DNA from: Chitinophagaceae bacterium
Lineage (GTDB): Bacteria > Bacteroidota > Bacteroidia > Chitinophagales > UBA10324
Assembly (NCBI GenBank): GCA_016704325.1
Contig: JADJAG010000011.1
Coordinates: 124,001 to 188,000, forward strand
DNA length: 64,000 nucleotides
Direction of reading: 5' to 3'
Shown: piece after piece, positions 17,504-27,800 of the stretch
Position numbering within the stretch: the stretch's first letter is position 1
How the letters are laid out: each line of letters begins with the position of its first letter
Translations under genes and position numbers: made by a program
The notes under the pieces: model-generated
The model's database searches: none
What the model saw: only the letters and a program-made list of their open reading frames with translations
What the model was told of the DNA's origin: nothing

Positions 17504-18678
17504 AATGTTCTTGAGTGAATACCGGTTATCCCCTGGTAAACCGTTGTGCCTGATCCGAAGTTGGCAGCATATATAAGTTGAAGATCCTGGCGGAACTTGT
17601 AATGAAAAGCCCCGGTCATTTTATAGTTGCGGGTATTGTAATCCACCAGGTCTGTTTCCAGGTAGCCGGTGCGGTAAAACCTGCCCAGGCCGGGATAGGC
17701 TGCAATACTCTTGGAATAGTCGTGTGCGAAATAAAACTCATCGCCATAACGATTTACTGCATCATAACCACCGGGATTGGAGGCATCATCCAGCGTTTGA
17801 TAAACGGGATCAAGGTTCGTGGCTTCCCAATCGTTGGCTCGCAAAAAGAATCCGTTGATTTTATAAGCGAATTTTTCAAAGCCGCTCTTGTTTTTGATGA
17901 CCTGTGCCCAGCGTATAGAACCTTCAAATAAACTCCGTTCACCCCCTTTCATTGAAATCGACAAACCCGGTGTCTGAAACGGATCCTTCGTTGTCATGCT
18001 GATAACGCCATTAAAAGCATTGGGGCCATAGAATGCTGAACTGGCACCTACTACTAAATCCACTTTCAGCACATCCAGGTCAGGCGCACCTAAAAAATTA
18101 CCCAGTGAGAAACTCAATCCCGGTGCCTGGTTATCTACCCCGTCAATAATCTGTAATGAACGCACCGGTGAAGTAGAATTGAAACCGCGTGTGTTGATGA
18201 TCTTGAATCCTAAACTGGCTGACGTTACATCCACCCCTTTCAATTGACCCAATCCTTCATAGAAATTAAAAGCAGGTGTTTGCCGGATGGCAATCTGATC
18301 CATCGATTCCACAGTTAATGGTGATTCCTTTTGTTTCTCGGAAAGACGGCTGCCTGTAATCTCTACCTCACCTAATACTACCTTATCAGGATCCAGTTTC
18401 ACAGTAATGTTGGCGTTGGCATCACGCACCACATGATCGTGGGGCAGGTAGCCGAGGTAAGAGATGGTGAGCGTTACCGGAAGTGTTTGATTGATTGTGA
18501 GCGAAAACTTTCCGTCTTCATCCGTTACCGTTCCGTTAGTGGTTCCTTTCACAACTACGTTGGCACCGATAAGTGCTTCAGCGGTATGCGCATCTTTTAC
18601 TGTTCCCCTGATCGTTTGTGCAATGGCAGATTGCAGCATTGACAATAAGCAGAAAACAAACGTAAAGTATCTTACCAT
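17482..18678 (-). CDS. TonB-dependent outer-membrane receptor, N-terminal and plug part (frameshifted)
   Basis: The product starts with a signal peptide (MVRYFTFVFCLLSMLQSAIA). A carboxypeptidase-regulatory-like domain follows (IRGTVKDAHTAEALIGANVV), then the TonB plug (EVEITGSRLSEKQKESPLTV, INTRGFNSTSPVRSLQIIDG, VGASSAFYGPNAFNGVISM), and then the barrel begins. This is the standard Bacteroidota TonB-receptor layout. The ligand is unknown; there is no SusD partner next to it, which argues against a polysaccharide utilisation system and leaves siderophore, vitamin or peptide uptake open. The gene breaks after VYQG and continues in the fragments at 16757-17503 and 15876-16769. Confidence 0.92.
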   Translation of the reverse strand: MVRYFTFVFCLLSMLQSAIAQTIRGTVKDAHTAEALIGANVVVKGTTNGTVTDEDGKFSLTINQTLPVTLTISYLGYLPHDHVVRDANANITVKLDPDKVVLGEVEITGSRLSEKQKESPLTVESMDQIAIRQTPAFNFYEGLGQLKGVDVTSASLGFKIINTRGFNSTSPVRSLQIIDGVDNQAPGLSFSLGNFLGAPDLDVLKVDLVVGASSAFYGPNAFNGVISMTTKDPFQTPGLSISMKGGERSLFEGSIRWAQVIKNKSGFEKFAYKINGFFLRANDWEATNLDPVYQTLDDASNPGGYDAVNRYGDEFYFAHDYSKSIAAYPGLGRFYRTGYLETDLVDYNTRNYKMTGAFHYKFRQDLQLIYAANFGSGTTVYQGITGIHSRTFCFFRTE

Positions 18679-18957
18679 AATGCAGGTGTTGTGATTTGCT
18701 TCTGTTAAAATAACTAAAGGGAAATAATTTCAAAATTTTTGTGCGGCAACAGGGCTCCGGTTAGTAATTAACAAGGGAAGAATAGTATAATGTACGGTGT
18801 TATTCATCTTGCCTGAGCTGGCAAAAAGTAATCAGAGATAGCGGCGAACAAAATCCGTTTGTCATAAACACTGGCCTGTACAAAGAAGATTACCGTAGCA
18901 CAATCAATCGAAGTCACAGATGGATTATCAGTCTGCGATCTAAAACAACCTGAACGA

Positions 18958-19197
18958 TTATTTAGGGTCTTGCTGAAGCAGTTGTTCCAACAATAAAAAA
19001 TCTGCCGGTGATAACTTATCCTGCATTTGCTGAAACAATTCTCTTTCTTCTTTACGAATATGTGATTCCAGCAGGCTTCCTAAATCATGGAGTGCCGATT
19101 CTGTTTCTTCCTGACTTTCTATTCTTTGAACCAGTGATACGATCATGCTATGCTCTGTAATTAATTCATCCAGTAATTTCTGCATACCCGGCTGCAA
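18958..19197 (-). CDS. Hemerythrin-like HHE protein, C-terminal part (frameshifted)
   Basis: This encodes the second helix pair of a hemerythrin HHE domain, with metal-ligand patterns EHSMIVSL and SHIRKEERELF. It continues the fragment at 19161-19406. Adding one T to the run at 19211-19216 gives EEEILFFTTAKLQPGMQKLL and a single 149-residue protein. The displayed start (ATG of MQPGMQ, or CAG/ATG further in) is internal. Confidence 0.8.
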   Translation of the reverse strand: MQPGMQKLLDELITEHSMIVSLVQRIESQEETESALHDLGSLLESHIRKEERELFQQMQDKLSPADFLLLEQLLQQDPK

Positions 19198-19406
19198 CTT
19201 TGCGGTAGTGAAAAAAGTATTTCTTCCTCTTGCCTGAAATGGTTCTGTAAATGTGATTTGAAAAAATTCAACACATACTCACGTTTGCCTTCCGTTGTAT
19301 CAGCCATTCCACGAAAAGTTGGTGCATCCTTTTTGATGTATCGGGCTGTGATTAAAGCATGATGGTGATCGCGTGAGAAGCCGGCGAGAATGGGATGTCG
19401 TTTCAT
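19161..19406 (-). CDS. Hemerythrin-like HHE protein, N-terminal part (frameshifted)
   Basis: The N-terminal sequence MKRHPILAGFSRDHHHALIT and the following HLQNHFRQEEEILF carry the first and second iron-ligand sets of a hemerythrin-like domain. Such small proteins bind a di-iron centre and are linked to oxygen, nitric oxide or iron sensing and storage. After EEEILF the frame is lost for want of one T and ends in unrelated residues, while the true C-terminus lies at 18958-19197. The gene stands alone between the TonB receptor gene and the SRPBCC gene. Confidence 0.82.
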   Translation of the reverse strand: MKRHPILAGFSRDHHHALITARYIKKDAPTFRGMADTTEGKREYVLNFFKSHLQNHFRQEEEILFSLPQSCSRVCRNYWMN

Positions 19407-19820
19407 TCTGTAAACTTATCATGATTATATGGGAACTTCATACAATCACTGTACTATGATTTTGAATAGTGGGAATAAAGAGGAAACCGTCAGGTGCCGT
19501 ATTTCCGCCTGATCTGCTCAATCACTTGAATCGGGTGTATGACAAATTGCACTTAATGCTGTAGCGTTTACCTTAGCGCCTTGCTTTTTAGCGCCAAGAC
19601 GCGAAGTCGCGAAGAAAATCACAAAGGATCAATATGCTACGTTTTTTGGCGTCTTGGCGTCTTCGCGTTTGTATTATTTTATCGCTGAGAAATGCAATTT
19701 GTCATACACTTGAATCTGCACGCAATCTTTAATTGGCTAAAAAATATCTTTCCTGCAGATCTTTCGTCTCGGAAAGACTGTGAATTCATAGTGTTTTCTT
19801 CACAGAAAAAAGGCAATACA
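19407..19820. other. Non-coding gap holding a dispersed palindromic repeat
   Basis: About 410 bases without a gene. It holds the repeat described at 19590-19667 and the presumed promoter of the hemerythrin-like gene. An AT-rich stretch with no further structure makes up the rest. Confidence 0.6.
19590..19667. repeat. Imperfect inverted repeat of the GCGAAGACGCCAAG family
   Basis: The left arm (about 19591-19614) carries GCGCCAAGACGCGAAG and the right arm (19648-19667) carries GGCGTCTTGGCGTCTTCGCG. The arms share GCCAAGACGC in inverted orientation and each also contains CGCGAAG-type halves, so the unit can fold back on itself. A related stretch, AAGCGCGAAGACGCCAAAGC, occurs at 51391-51410. 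Both copies lie between genes. Confidence 0.75.
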
Positions 19821-20291
19821 TCAGATGCCCTTTGCATGAAGACGTTTTATCAACCCTTCCAATCCCCATTGCATCACTACATCATGGTTCCACTTGAATA
19901 CAGGATTGAGAACGGGTGATAATAGATTCATCCAGGGTTTTGTTGTTCTCACCTGCCAATGGTATTCAATATGCACAACATCACCTTTCAGCTCAAACAA
20001 CCAGGTACCGGTACCTTCCAGCTCACCTTTTGCTTTTCCTTTCATCAACCGGTATGTTTCCAGTTGCACCAGCTCTGATTCAAAAGTGAGCCGGTAGGGT
20101 AATGCGGATTTAAATGTGAATGATGAAACTTTTCCAATGCCATCAGCGTCACCTTCCTTCAGTGCTTTCACTTCTTCCACCCCTTTCCACCATTGCGGCC
20201 AGTCATCAACTGCTTTTATTGTCTTCCACGCTTCTTCTAATGAAGTATTGCGTAGTTCCCAAACAGTTATAAAAGAGTATTCTTTTATCAT
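19821..20291 (-). CDS. SRPBCC (START-like) family protein
   Basis: The start at 20291 (MIKEYSFITVWELRNT) is preferred over an upstream in-frame ATG at 20363, because the family's first beta strand begins right there and the upstream 24 residues have no family character. The 156-residue protein has the SRPBCC order: WKTIKAVDDWPQWWKGVEEV, a long central beta sheet, GTWLFELKGDVVHIEYHW, and the C-terminal helix DVVMQWGLEGLIKRLHAK. This fold makes a hydrophobic cavity for small ligands and is shared by polyketide cyclases and lipid-binding proteins. The ligand here is unknown. It is cytosolic and appears to be a single gene. Confidence 0.82.
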   Translation of the reverse strand: MIKEYSFITVWELRNTSLEEAWKTIKAVDDWPQWWKGVEEVKALKEGDADGIGKVSSFTFKSALPYRLTFESELVQLETYRLMKGKAKGELEGTGTWLFELKGDVVHIEYHWQVRTTKPWMNLLSPVLNPVFKWNHDVVMQWGLEGLIKRLHAKGI

Positions 20292-20401
20292 GATGTCGTT
20301 ATGGTAAATACGTAACCCATCGATAGTTGGATGGGGAGCAGGACAAAACTTTTTGCTTGTCAATTACAGGTTGGCCACACGCCGGCGATGCAATATCAAT
20401 T

Positions 20402-20579
20402 GAGTATTGAGTATTGAGTAATTAAGTATTTGAGTAAGTGAGTACCAGCGTAGTGATTACAGAATAGCAAGTGATCGGCTTCGCCGCAACAATTTAACAA
20501 TTTAACAATTTAGCCATTTAACCATTTAACCCACCAACCATAGCCTAACAAGATGAACGAATGGTCATACACCCATTGA
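20402..20579 (+). repeat. Dispersed intergenic element, copy 1
   Basis: The stretch opens with GAGTATTGA-type tandem units. It continues with a core reading GCGTAGTGATTACA, AGCAAGTGATCGGCTTCGCC and GCA, then tandem CAATTTAA/CCATTTAA units, then AACCCACCAACCAT and AGATGAACGAAT, ending near ACACCCATTGAA. The same order, with fewer tandem units, occurs at 35005-35164 in the same orientation. CGGC-TTC-GCCG in the core can form a small hairpin. There is no open frame of note. It lies between two minus-strand genes. Confidence 0.88.
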
Positions 20580-20600
20580 ATGGACTGGATACTCCCACGT

Positions 20601-22307
20601 TTAGAAGATCGCCAACTTTGTACAATAATATATTGCACGATTGTTTAAACTAACCAGGTAAACCCCTTCTGGAAGATTACCTGTATACACCTGCAATTTT
20701 TGCTGTGTGGTTAATTGACTGTTTACGGGAAGTGAAACCAATATTTTTCCACTGATATCTATTACCCGGAGTGTCCCGGCCAACTCACCGGTTCCATCCA
20801 GGGAAATATTGAGGTAGCCATTACCATCTGCATAAGCTGACAAGACCGGATCCATCACTTTTTCGCAGGATACACTTACAGCAGGTGAATAAACCTTGCT
20901 GCCATTGATTGCATGATCTGCTATCCTGTAATAAACCGTACCCGGAATAATTTCTTTGTCTGTCCAGCTATATTCATGTATAGCAGCAGATGTACCCGCA
21001 CCGGGCAAAGTCATAATTTCCGAATAGTGGCTGCCGTCCACAGACCGTTCAATGATAAAGTGATCGTTATTAAGTTCGCTCACTGTTTTCCACTTCACCA
21101 ATACATCTCCTGTTTGCTGACAGGTAGCAGTGAAGGATGCCAGCTCAACGGGCAACAGCATCGGTGAAAGGCAAGCCGATTGCTGATTAGAGAGTGCACC
21201 GGTAGATGCCGTGAATCCGAAATAAGGGGTGGTGGTGCCGAATATGGTTGTTGGGTTGAAAGCATAAGAGAATGTAGCATAGGTGATGAGGCCGCTGTTA
21301 TCCAATACGCTCACCGTTAGCGTGCCGGTGGCTCCCGAAGGAATCCAGCTGATGCGCAGTGTATGATCCATTCCATTTTCAATATTGTATGCACTGGCTC
21401 CATTCATTAATGCTACACCTGCAGGAATGATGCGCGCACCCGGACTGCTGCCACAGGTGCCGCTTGGATTCACATTTCCGTTCAGCCAGAGATCAATATG
21501 ATCCGGGTTAGGACCGCCACTGCAAAGCACATTCGCTATACCATCATCACGGTCTTCATAATTCAGGTAGGTATCCAATTCTACAATCACACTTTTTAGA
21601 ATTCCTGCCGCACCCATTCCTCCTCCGGAACCGCCACAGGTGCATAAACCCTGAGGGTCGTTCTGCATCACAAAACAAATACCGTCGGCACCATTGTCGT
21701 CCGATCCAAGATTAACAGTAAAATCATAACTGAAAGAAGTACTGAAATCAAAAGTTGAGTTTACATCCCATGCACATCCGATATTATTGGTTGCATCAGC
21801 TGTAAGTGAAGCGCAGCCGGAAGGAGCCGATGCATCGCCTACTAATGAATATTCGGAAGTAGCCGTATTAAGAGGAATTACTTTATATACCAATGTGCCG
21901 CTTGACGGGCCAATATTTTGACAACTATATCTTGTTACATAAATCCGGTATGTTCCATTAGCAACAGGTGCCCATTCAAGATAAGACTGATTTCCACAAT
22001 TGTCATCATTATATGCTCCTGCTACAGCAACTCCGGTATTGTCATCAATAGTAAATTGAGTGTCCCAGGATACGGATCCACCGTCGGCAGGGCAAAACGA
22101 GAATACATACTTGTTGCAGGTTGATGCTGTAAAATTCCAGTACTCACCTGCATTTACCACTGCAATGCTTTGATAAGTGGAAGTGGGAATGATGGTGCCT
22201 TTTAAGGTTGCTCCGGAAACAGAATTGCATTGCGCCTTCGCGGGCGATTTGCAGCAACACAGGCCGGTCAGCAATACAATGAAAAACAGGTACCTACACT
22301 TCATCAT
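20601..22307 (-). CDS. T9SS-exported L-type (legume-like) lectin-domain protein
   Basis: The start at 22307 (MMKCRYLFFIVLLTG) gives a proper signal peptide; an upstream ATG seven codons earlier would prefix charged residues. After the signal comes a domain with NAGEYWNFTASTCNKYVFSF, a pattern I often see in Bacteroidota surface proteins. An L-type lectin/concanavalin-like domain follows (GSDDNGADGICFVMQNDPQG, GILKSVIVELDTYLNYEDRD, DHTLRISWIPSG). The last ~80 residues form a T9SS type A sorting domain (GTLRVIDISGKILVS, GNLPEGVYLVSLNNRAI). The protein is therefore exported and probably surface-anchored, with carbohydrate binding as the likely role. An FN3-like segment sits between the lectin and sorting domains. 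Confidence 0.85.
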   Translation of the reverse strand: MMKCRYLFFIVLLTGLCCCKSPAKAQCNSVSGATLKGTIIPTSTYQSIAVVNAGEYWNFTASTCNKYVFSFCPADGGSVSWDTQFTIDDNTGVAVAGAYNDDNCGNQSYLEWAPVANGTYRIYVTRYSCQNIGPSSGTLVYKVIPLNTATSEYSLVGDASAPSGCASLTADATNNIGCAWDVNSTFDFSTSFSYDFTVNLGSDDNGADGICFVMQNDPQGLCTCGGSGGGMGAAGILKSVIVELDTYLNYEDRDDGIANVLCSGGPNPDHIDLWLNGNVNPSGTCGSSPGARIIPAGVALMNGASAYNIENGMDHTLRISWIPSGATGTLTVSVLDNSGLITYATFSYAFNPTTIFGTTTPYFGFTASTGALSNQQSACLSPMLLPVELASFTATCQQTGDVLVKWKTVSELNNDHFIIERSVDGSHYSEIMTLPGAGTSAAIHEYSWTDKEIIPGTVYYRIADHAINGSKVYSPAVSVSCEKVMDPVLSAYADGNGYLNISLDGTGELAGTLRVIDISGKILVSLPVNSQLTTQQKLQVYTGNLPEGVYLVSLNNRAIYYCTKLAIF

Positions 22308-22378
22308 GCAAGTATAACATTGTGCCACCGTGTAAAAAAGTATTTCCCCATGGAATTCAGTCTCTTGCTTATTTCTTC

Positions 22379-23203
22379 TTATTGCTTTATCACTTTAAAC
22401 GTTTCCTGCCCTGCCGCTGAAGTAACTACCAGCAGATACATGCCGTCAGGAAAGGTATCGAGATGCAATTCGTTTTTGTGAATGGTAAGGTTGTGATGTA
22501 GTAAAAGTTTTCCGGATAAGCTGTAAAGGTCAGCCTTTGAATCTTGCAACTCATTATTTTCAATTACCAGGCTGGAATTGGTAATGGTAGGATATACTTT
22601 AATACCATTCAATGCGCCGGTTGGAAGAATCGATGACAAGGTGCCTTCATAAGCCAGCTGATCTATCCGGTAACTTAAACTGTCGGTATTAAATTCGCTG
22701 GCTCTTGCCATTCTCAACCAGCCATATAATGTATCGCCGGCTGTGATTCTGAAAGCGAGGTAACGGAATGTAGTATTGGCAAACTGACCGTATTGATTAG
22801 ATCCGCTGGAAACATACAACAATGCACCATCAAATGCAGCTTCATCAAAATCGTAAGAATATAAATCCTTATAAAGTGAATCACCCTGCTTAAATGCGAT
22901 GATGGTCAGATCATCGGCAGTATTCAACGCAATTTGAGCTGCGGTGTTCGGGAATGTGATGAATGCAGATTCATAAAATGCGGTAAGCTTTCGTTCTAAG
23001 TTAATAGTTATGTCAGCACTACCATCAGTATCCAAATCGAAATCTTTGGAAGTGCTTCCTGAACCATATTGCACTACATTCATTTCAGGATCAAAATCAA
23101 TTACTGACAGGTTGGTCGAATTTCCAAAAATGAGTTCTGGCGATTGGGCATTGCTGTTCAACATCTGAAAAAGAGTCGCGAAGAGCAGGCACAACTTCTT
23201 CAT
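22379..23203 (-). CDS. T9SS type A sorting-domain protein
   Basis: The 274-residue product has a signal peptide (MKKLCLLFATLFQMLNSNAQ), a beta-rich middle part without a recognised family, and a C-terminal type A T9SS sorting domain (GIKVYPTITNSSLVIENN, DLYSLSGKLLLHHNL, FPDGMYLLVVTSAAGQETFK). It should be exported across the outer membrane. A promoter-like TTG-N20-TATATTTG lies 32-62 bases upstream. It is followed by the lectin protein gene about 70 bases on, so the two could be co-transcribed. Function is unknown. Confidence 0.82.
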   Translation of the reverse strand: MKKLCLLFATLFQMLNSNAQSPELIFGNSTNLSVIDFDPEMNVVQYGSGSTSKDFDLDTDGSADITINLERKLTAFYESAFITFPNTAAQIALNTADDLTIIAFKQGDSLYKDLYSYDFDEAAFDGALLYVSSGSNQYGQFANTTFRYLAFRITAGDTLYGWLRMARASEFNTDSLSYRIDQLAYEGTLSSILPTGALNGIKVYPTITNSSLVIENNELQDSKADLYSLSGKLLLHHNLTIHKNELHLDTFPDGMYLLVVTSAAGQETFKVIKQ

Positions 23204-23234
23204 GGGTTACATTTTAAGAGGTGAAAGTCCTATC

Positions 23235-23265
23235 CAAATATACAACTGCCTTCAGAAGAGATCAA
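23235..23265 (-). promoter_or_regulatory. Bacteroidota-type promoter for the T9SS gene at 22379-23203
   Basis: On the minus strand TTG (23263-23265 on the plus strand) is followed after 20 bases by TATATTTG (23235-23242), an exact fit to the TAnnTTTG minus-7 box. The start codon is 32 bases downstream. Confidence 0.65.
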
Positions 23266-23422
23266 CTTTTTTTTGTCTGTGGAAATATGTCTTTCCCTTT
23301 CGTATGTTCTCATCATAAAACAATACTTTGCTTGCAATACCTAAAGCACACCAGTGGCTATTATGGGCTTCTTCCAATTAAAAAAGAATAATAATGGGAA
23401 ATAGCGGTTGTCTGCCATACTA

Positions 23423-24079
23423 TTATTCAGGAGTAATGCCATCCGTTTTGTCTTCCGGAATAGCTTTTACCTGTTTGTCAGGCTGCTTGAAAAATTGTTT
23501 CTGAAACAGGATGATCAGAAAAACGCCGGTGGTGATAGATGCATCGGCAACATTAAATATTGGCCTGAAGAAGATGAGGAATTCGCCACCCCAGATAGGA
23601 ACCCATGGCGGAATAAATCCTTCATACAATGGAAAGTAAAACATATCCACCACCCTTCCATGTAACCAGGTCGCATAGCCTCCTCCTTCCGGCATCAATA
23701 CTGCCAGCTGCTGCGGTGTGCTGGCGGAAAAAAGCTTTCCATAAAATACGGAGTCCAAAATATTACCAATGGCACCGGCCATAATTAGTGATATGCTGGT
23801 AATAAAGCCGGCATGAGATTTTTGCTTCACCAGCCTGACGAGGTAGTATCCAATCAAAAATACAGCTAACAACCTGAACAGGCTGAGCGTGAGTTTACCC
23901 CATTCGCCTCCCAGCGACCATCCAAAGGCCATTCCTTCATTCTCAATAAAATAGAGGTAAAACCAATCAGTAATACGCAGACTTTCCGTATACATGAAAT
24001 TCAACTTCACCCAAAACTTAAGTGCCTGGTCGAAAATCAGTACTGATAAAATGACAATAACCGGATGTAAGTACTTCAA
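23423..24079 (-). CDS. lspA: Lipoprotein signal peptidase (signal peptidase II)
   Basis: This inner-membrane aspartyl protease cleaves the signal peptide of prolipoproteins after lipid attachment. The 218-residue product has four hydrophobic segments. The two catalytic aspartates lie in GAIGNILDSVFYG and VFNVADASITTG, and the early signature is VLIFDQALKFWVK with ENEGMAFGW. It is longer than the E. coli enzyme (about 164), mostly because of a periplasmic loop insertion (about residues 115-140), as is common in Bacteroidota. It lies eight bases after the DksA-like gene, in an operon with ileS. Substrates would include the many lipoproteins encoded in this window. Confidence 0.95.
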   Translation of the reverse strand: MKYLHPVIVILSVLIFDQALKFWVKLNFMYTESLRITDWFYLYFIENEGMAFGWSLGGEWGKLTLSLFRLLAVFLIGYYLVRLVKQKSHAGFITSISLIMAGAIGNILDSVFYGKLFSASTPQQLAVLMPEGGGYATWLHGRVVDMFYFPLYEGFIPPWVPIWGGEFLIFFRPIFNVADASITTGVFLIILFQKQFFKQPDKQVKAIPEDKTDGITPE

Positions 24080-24087
24080 GAGATCCG

Positions 24088-24867
24088 TTAGTGTGACTGC
24101 ATCATTTTAGCCTGCATGCTAAGGGTAGCATGTGGAACAGACTTCAACCGTTCCTTTTCAATGAGCTTACCGGTTACCCTGCAGATACCATAGGTCTTAT
24201 TTTGAATACGAACCAATGCCTTATCCAGGTGATCCATATACATGATCTGGCGGGCTGCCATCTGGTTCAGGTATTCCCTTTCCATACTGCTGGAGCCATC
24301 ATCAGAAGAAGCAAATTTGTTCTCCGTGTCGTCTGTGCCATTATCACCTTTGCGGTTGATCTGATCCTGCAGATATTTTAATTCCTTCTTTGCAGCATCG
24401 AGCTTATCTAAAATCAATAACCTGAACTCTTCCAGTTCATCATCCTTATAGCGTGTTCTCAATTCCGTTTCTTTCTTTTTTGCAGGCTGAACAGATGGCT
24501 TTACAATTGGCTTAACTACAGCCTTCCCTTCTACTTGTGGCGTAACCTTGGTGGTTGGCTTCACTACCGGTTTAGATGCGGCAGCGATTATCGGCTTGGT
24601 TGACTTCTTCACCACCTCAGGAACAGTAGTCACTTTCTTTGGTGCTGCCTTTACACCGGCTTTAGCTGCCGTCTTCTTCACGGCAGCCTTCGCAGTAGCT
24701 GTCTTAGACTTTACAATTGTTTTTTTCACTTGCTGTTTGGGTGCAGGTTTAGCTTTTTTTGTAGCGGTTTTGACTACCTTTTTATTGGCTGCCGGTTTCT
24801 TCTTTGGGGCTGCTGACTTTTTTACAGGCGTAGCGGCAACCTTCTTTTTGCTCTTTGCCATAATCAC
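24088..24867 (-). CDS. DksA/TraR-like protein with Lys/Ala/Pro-rich N-terminal tail
   Basis: The first ~135 residues are a low-complexity, strongly basic Lys-Ala-Pro-Thr region (for example KKVAATPVKKSAAPKKKPAA), like the tail of histone H1-type proteins. The last ~120 residues carry the TraR/DksA coiled coil and the C-terminal YGICRVTGKLIEKERL segment. Only one of the four zinc-ligand cysteines remains: the partners are replaced in RVTG and in ATLSMQAK, as in other Bacteroidota members. It is likely to act on RNA polymerase or DNA, with the basic tail binding nucleic acid. The ATG at 24861 (MAKSKKK) is an equally good start. It sits between ileS (2 bases) and lspA (8 bases). Confidence 0.8.
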   Translation of the reverse strand: MIMAKSKKKVAATPVKKSAAPKKKPAANKKVVKTATKKAKPAPKQQVKKTIVKSKTATAKAAVKKTAAKAGVKAAPKKVTTVPEVVKKSTKPIIAAASKPVVKPTTKVTPQVEGKAVVKPIVKPSVQPAKKKETELRTRYKDDELEEFRLLILDKLDAAKKELKYLQDQINRKGDNGTDDTENKFASSDDGSSSMEREYLNQMAARQIMYMDHLDKALVRIQNKTYGICRVTGKLIEKERLKSVPHATLSMQAKMMQSH

Positions 24868-24869
24868 AA

Positions 24870-27800
24870 TTACTTTTTTTGTTTGATAATTACTTTTACG
24901 GGCAAATCGTTCACCGTTAAAGTTTCTGCACCGCTCAGTGAATCAACTAATTCTAATGATTCAGCTAAAATTTCGGCGCAAATATAGTTCTTAAAGTTTA
25001 TTACAGACAAATTTATTGTTTCCGATTTCTCAATGAAAACATCAATTCTGTCAGTCACATTATAGCCTAAATCCTTGCGCATTTTCTGTATCCTGTTTAC
25101 CAGTTCACGGGCATTTCCCTCTTCCTGCAGCGTTTCAGTTATCGTAACATCTAATGCCACCGTAAGCTCGCCCTGATTGGCAACCTGCCAGCCCGGAATG
25201 TCTTCCGAAATCACCTCTACCTCATTTAAATTAATTACAACAGCTTCATTATCAATAACCAACTCTAAAAATCCTTCCAGCTCCAGTAATTGAATCTGAT
25301 CCTGTTCCAGCTTTAACAATTCCTCATTAACAATCTTCATTCTCTTGCCCAATCGGGCGCCGAGCAATTTAAAATTAGCCTTCACCCTTTTAGTAACCAA
25401 TCCTGAAGTATCGGTCACAAAATCGAGCTCCTTCACATTTACTTCAGAAAGAATCAGGTCGCGCACCAGCAGCAACTGTTCCCGAATTGGTTCACTTGAA
25501 TATGGAATCATGATCCTGCTCAACGGTTGCCGTACTTTTATATTCACTTTCTTACGCAAGGAGAGTACCATGGATGAAATCTCCTGGGCCAATCGCATCC
25601 GTTCTTCCAATAGCGGATTGATCAACTGCGGATTATATGCAGGAAAATCAGTCAGATGAACAGAAACTTCCTTTTTCCTGCCTGTTACTCCATTCAGATT
25701 TCTGAACAACCAATCGGAAAAGAAAGGTGAGATGGGTGACATCAGCTGTGTCAGGGTTTCCAGGCATTGATACAGTGTCTGGTAAGCGGCAATCTTATCT
25801 TCTTCATATTCCCCTTTCCAAAAACGGCGCCTGCTTAGCCGAACGTACCAATTGCTAAGGTGTTCATCTACAAATGTTTGCACAGCCCTGGCTGCTTTCG
25901 TTGGTTCATAGTCTGCCAGCGATTCATCCACTTCCTTCACCAATGAATTCAACAGGCTGATGATCCACCGGTCAATTTCCTGGCGCTTTTCCATAGCCAC
26001 TTCCTCTTCCCGGTAGGCAAAGCCATCAATATTTGCATAAAGGATGAAAAAAGCATACGTATTAAATAAGGTACCAAACAGCTTTCTGCGCACTTCATCA
26101 ATGCCATTCAGGTCAAACTTCAGGTTGTCCCAGGGCTGTGAATTGCTGATGAGGTACCACCTCGTTGCATCAACACCAAACTGATCCAGGGTTTCAAAAG
26201 GCTCTACAATATTGCCGAGTCGTTTCGACATCTTATTGCCATACTTATCGAGAACCAGTCCATTGGCGATCACATTCTTAAAGGCGACGGAATCAAAAAG
26301 CATAACTGCAATCACATGAAGGGTAAAAAACCAACCACGTGTCTGATCCACTCCTTCGGCAATGTAATCTGCCGGGAAATTCTCGCCGAGTGCTTCCTTA
26401 TTTTCAAACGGATAATGCAACTGTGCATAGGGCATGGCGCCTGAATCAAACCAGACATCGATCAGGTCAGGCACACGCCGCATGAGTTTTCCGCCAGGAG
26501 AAACCAGGAGCAGTTCGTCAACAAAAGGTTTATGAAGATCGAGTGATTTTCCGGAAGCATCGGTTTTATGAAAGCTGCCGGCTATCGTTTCTTTTGTGCT
26601 GATAACAGGATTGCTTTGCATGAAACCGGCTTTCACCGACTTATCAATTTCAGCAGACAATTCCTCTAATGACCCAATGCATATCTCCTCTGTTCCATCT
26701 TCTGTTTTCCAGATTGGCAAAGGCGTACCCCAAAAACGGGATCGCGAAAGGTTCCAGTCTTGCAGGTTTTCCAGCCAGTTACCAAAGCGGCCGGTACCGG
26801 TTGCTTCAGGCTTCCAGTTTATGGTTTTGTTGAGTTCTATCAGCCTGTCCCTGGCGGCTGTACTTTTTATAAACCAGGAATCCAACGGATAATAAAGGAT
26901 GGGTTTGTCGGTACGCCAGCAATGCGGGTAGCTGTGTTCAAATTTCTCTACTTTGAAAGCCTTATTCTGTTCCTTCAGCCTGATGGCAATGCGCTCATCT
27001 ACTGAAAGATATTTTTCACGACCCTGCTTCTTTTTTTCCTGTTCCTTTTCTTCTTCACTCAGGTATTGCTCTTTTACAAACTCGCCTGCATAATCTGTTA
27101 CTTCAGGAACAAACCGGCCTTGCTTGTCAACTAAAGTAAGTGCAGGAATCCCGTACTTCTTAGCGATCCTGAAATCATCGGCCCCAAAGCTTGGAGCAAT
27201 ATGCACAATGCCGGTTCCATCTTCTGTGGTAACAAAATCGCCGGTAACAACCATAAAGGCATTGCCCTCCGGCTGCACATAAGGCATCAGTTGTTCGTAC
27301 TTAATCCCTTCGAGTTGTTTACCGGATACTTCTCCGAGCATTTCAAAAGGAATCACCTTATCACCGGGTTTATAGTCGGATAATTTCAGGGCAGCTTCGG
27401 TATCTCCGTGAGAAAAGTATTTGGGTACCAGGTCTTTTGCAAGAATCAGATTAACCTGCCGGTAGGTATAGGGATTATAGGTTTTTACCAAAGCGTAGCT
27501 GATTTTTTCTCCCACAGCCAGGGCACAATTAGATGGCAATGTCCAGGGAGTGGTAGTCCATGCCAGCAGAAAGCAATTGCCTTCCGCTGCAGCATCGATC
27601 AGAAATGAAGGTATTTTGCTTTTATCAAGGGAACCCGGAATAATGCTGAACTGTGCAATTACCGAAGTATCGCGGATGTCTTTATACGTTCCGGGTTGAT
27701 TCAGTTCATGAGAACTGAGACCGGTGCCGGCAGCCGGAGAATAAGGCTGAATGGCATACCCTTCATACAGGTATCCTTTGGTATGAAATTGCTTCAGCAG

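Noticed and set aside
24548..24886. Val/Phe-rich plus-strand frame that looks like a membrane protein
   Set aside because: It is the antisense shadow of the Lys/Ala-rich tail of the DksA-like gene; the apparent hydrophobicity is a composition effect.
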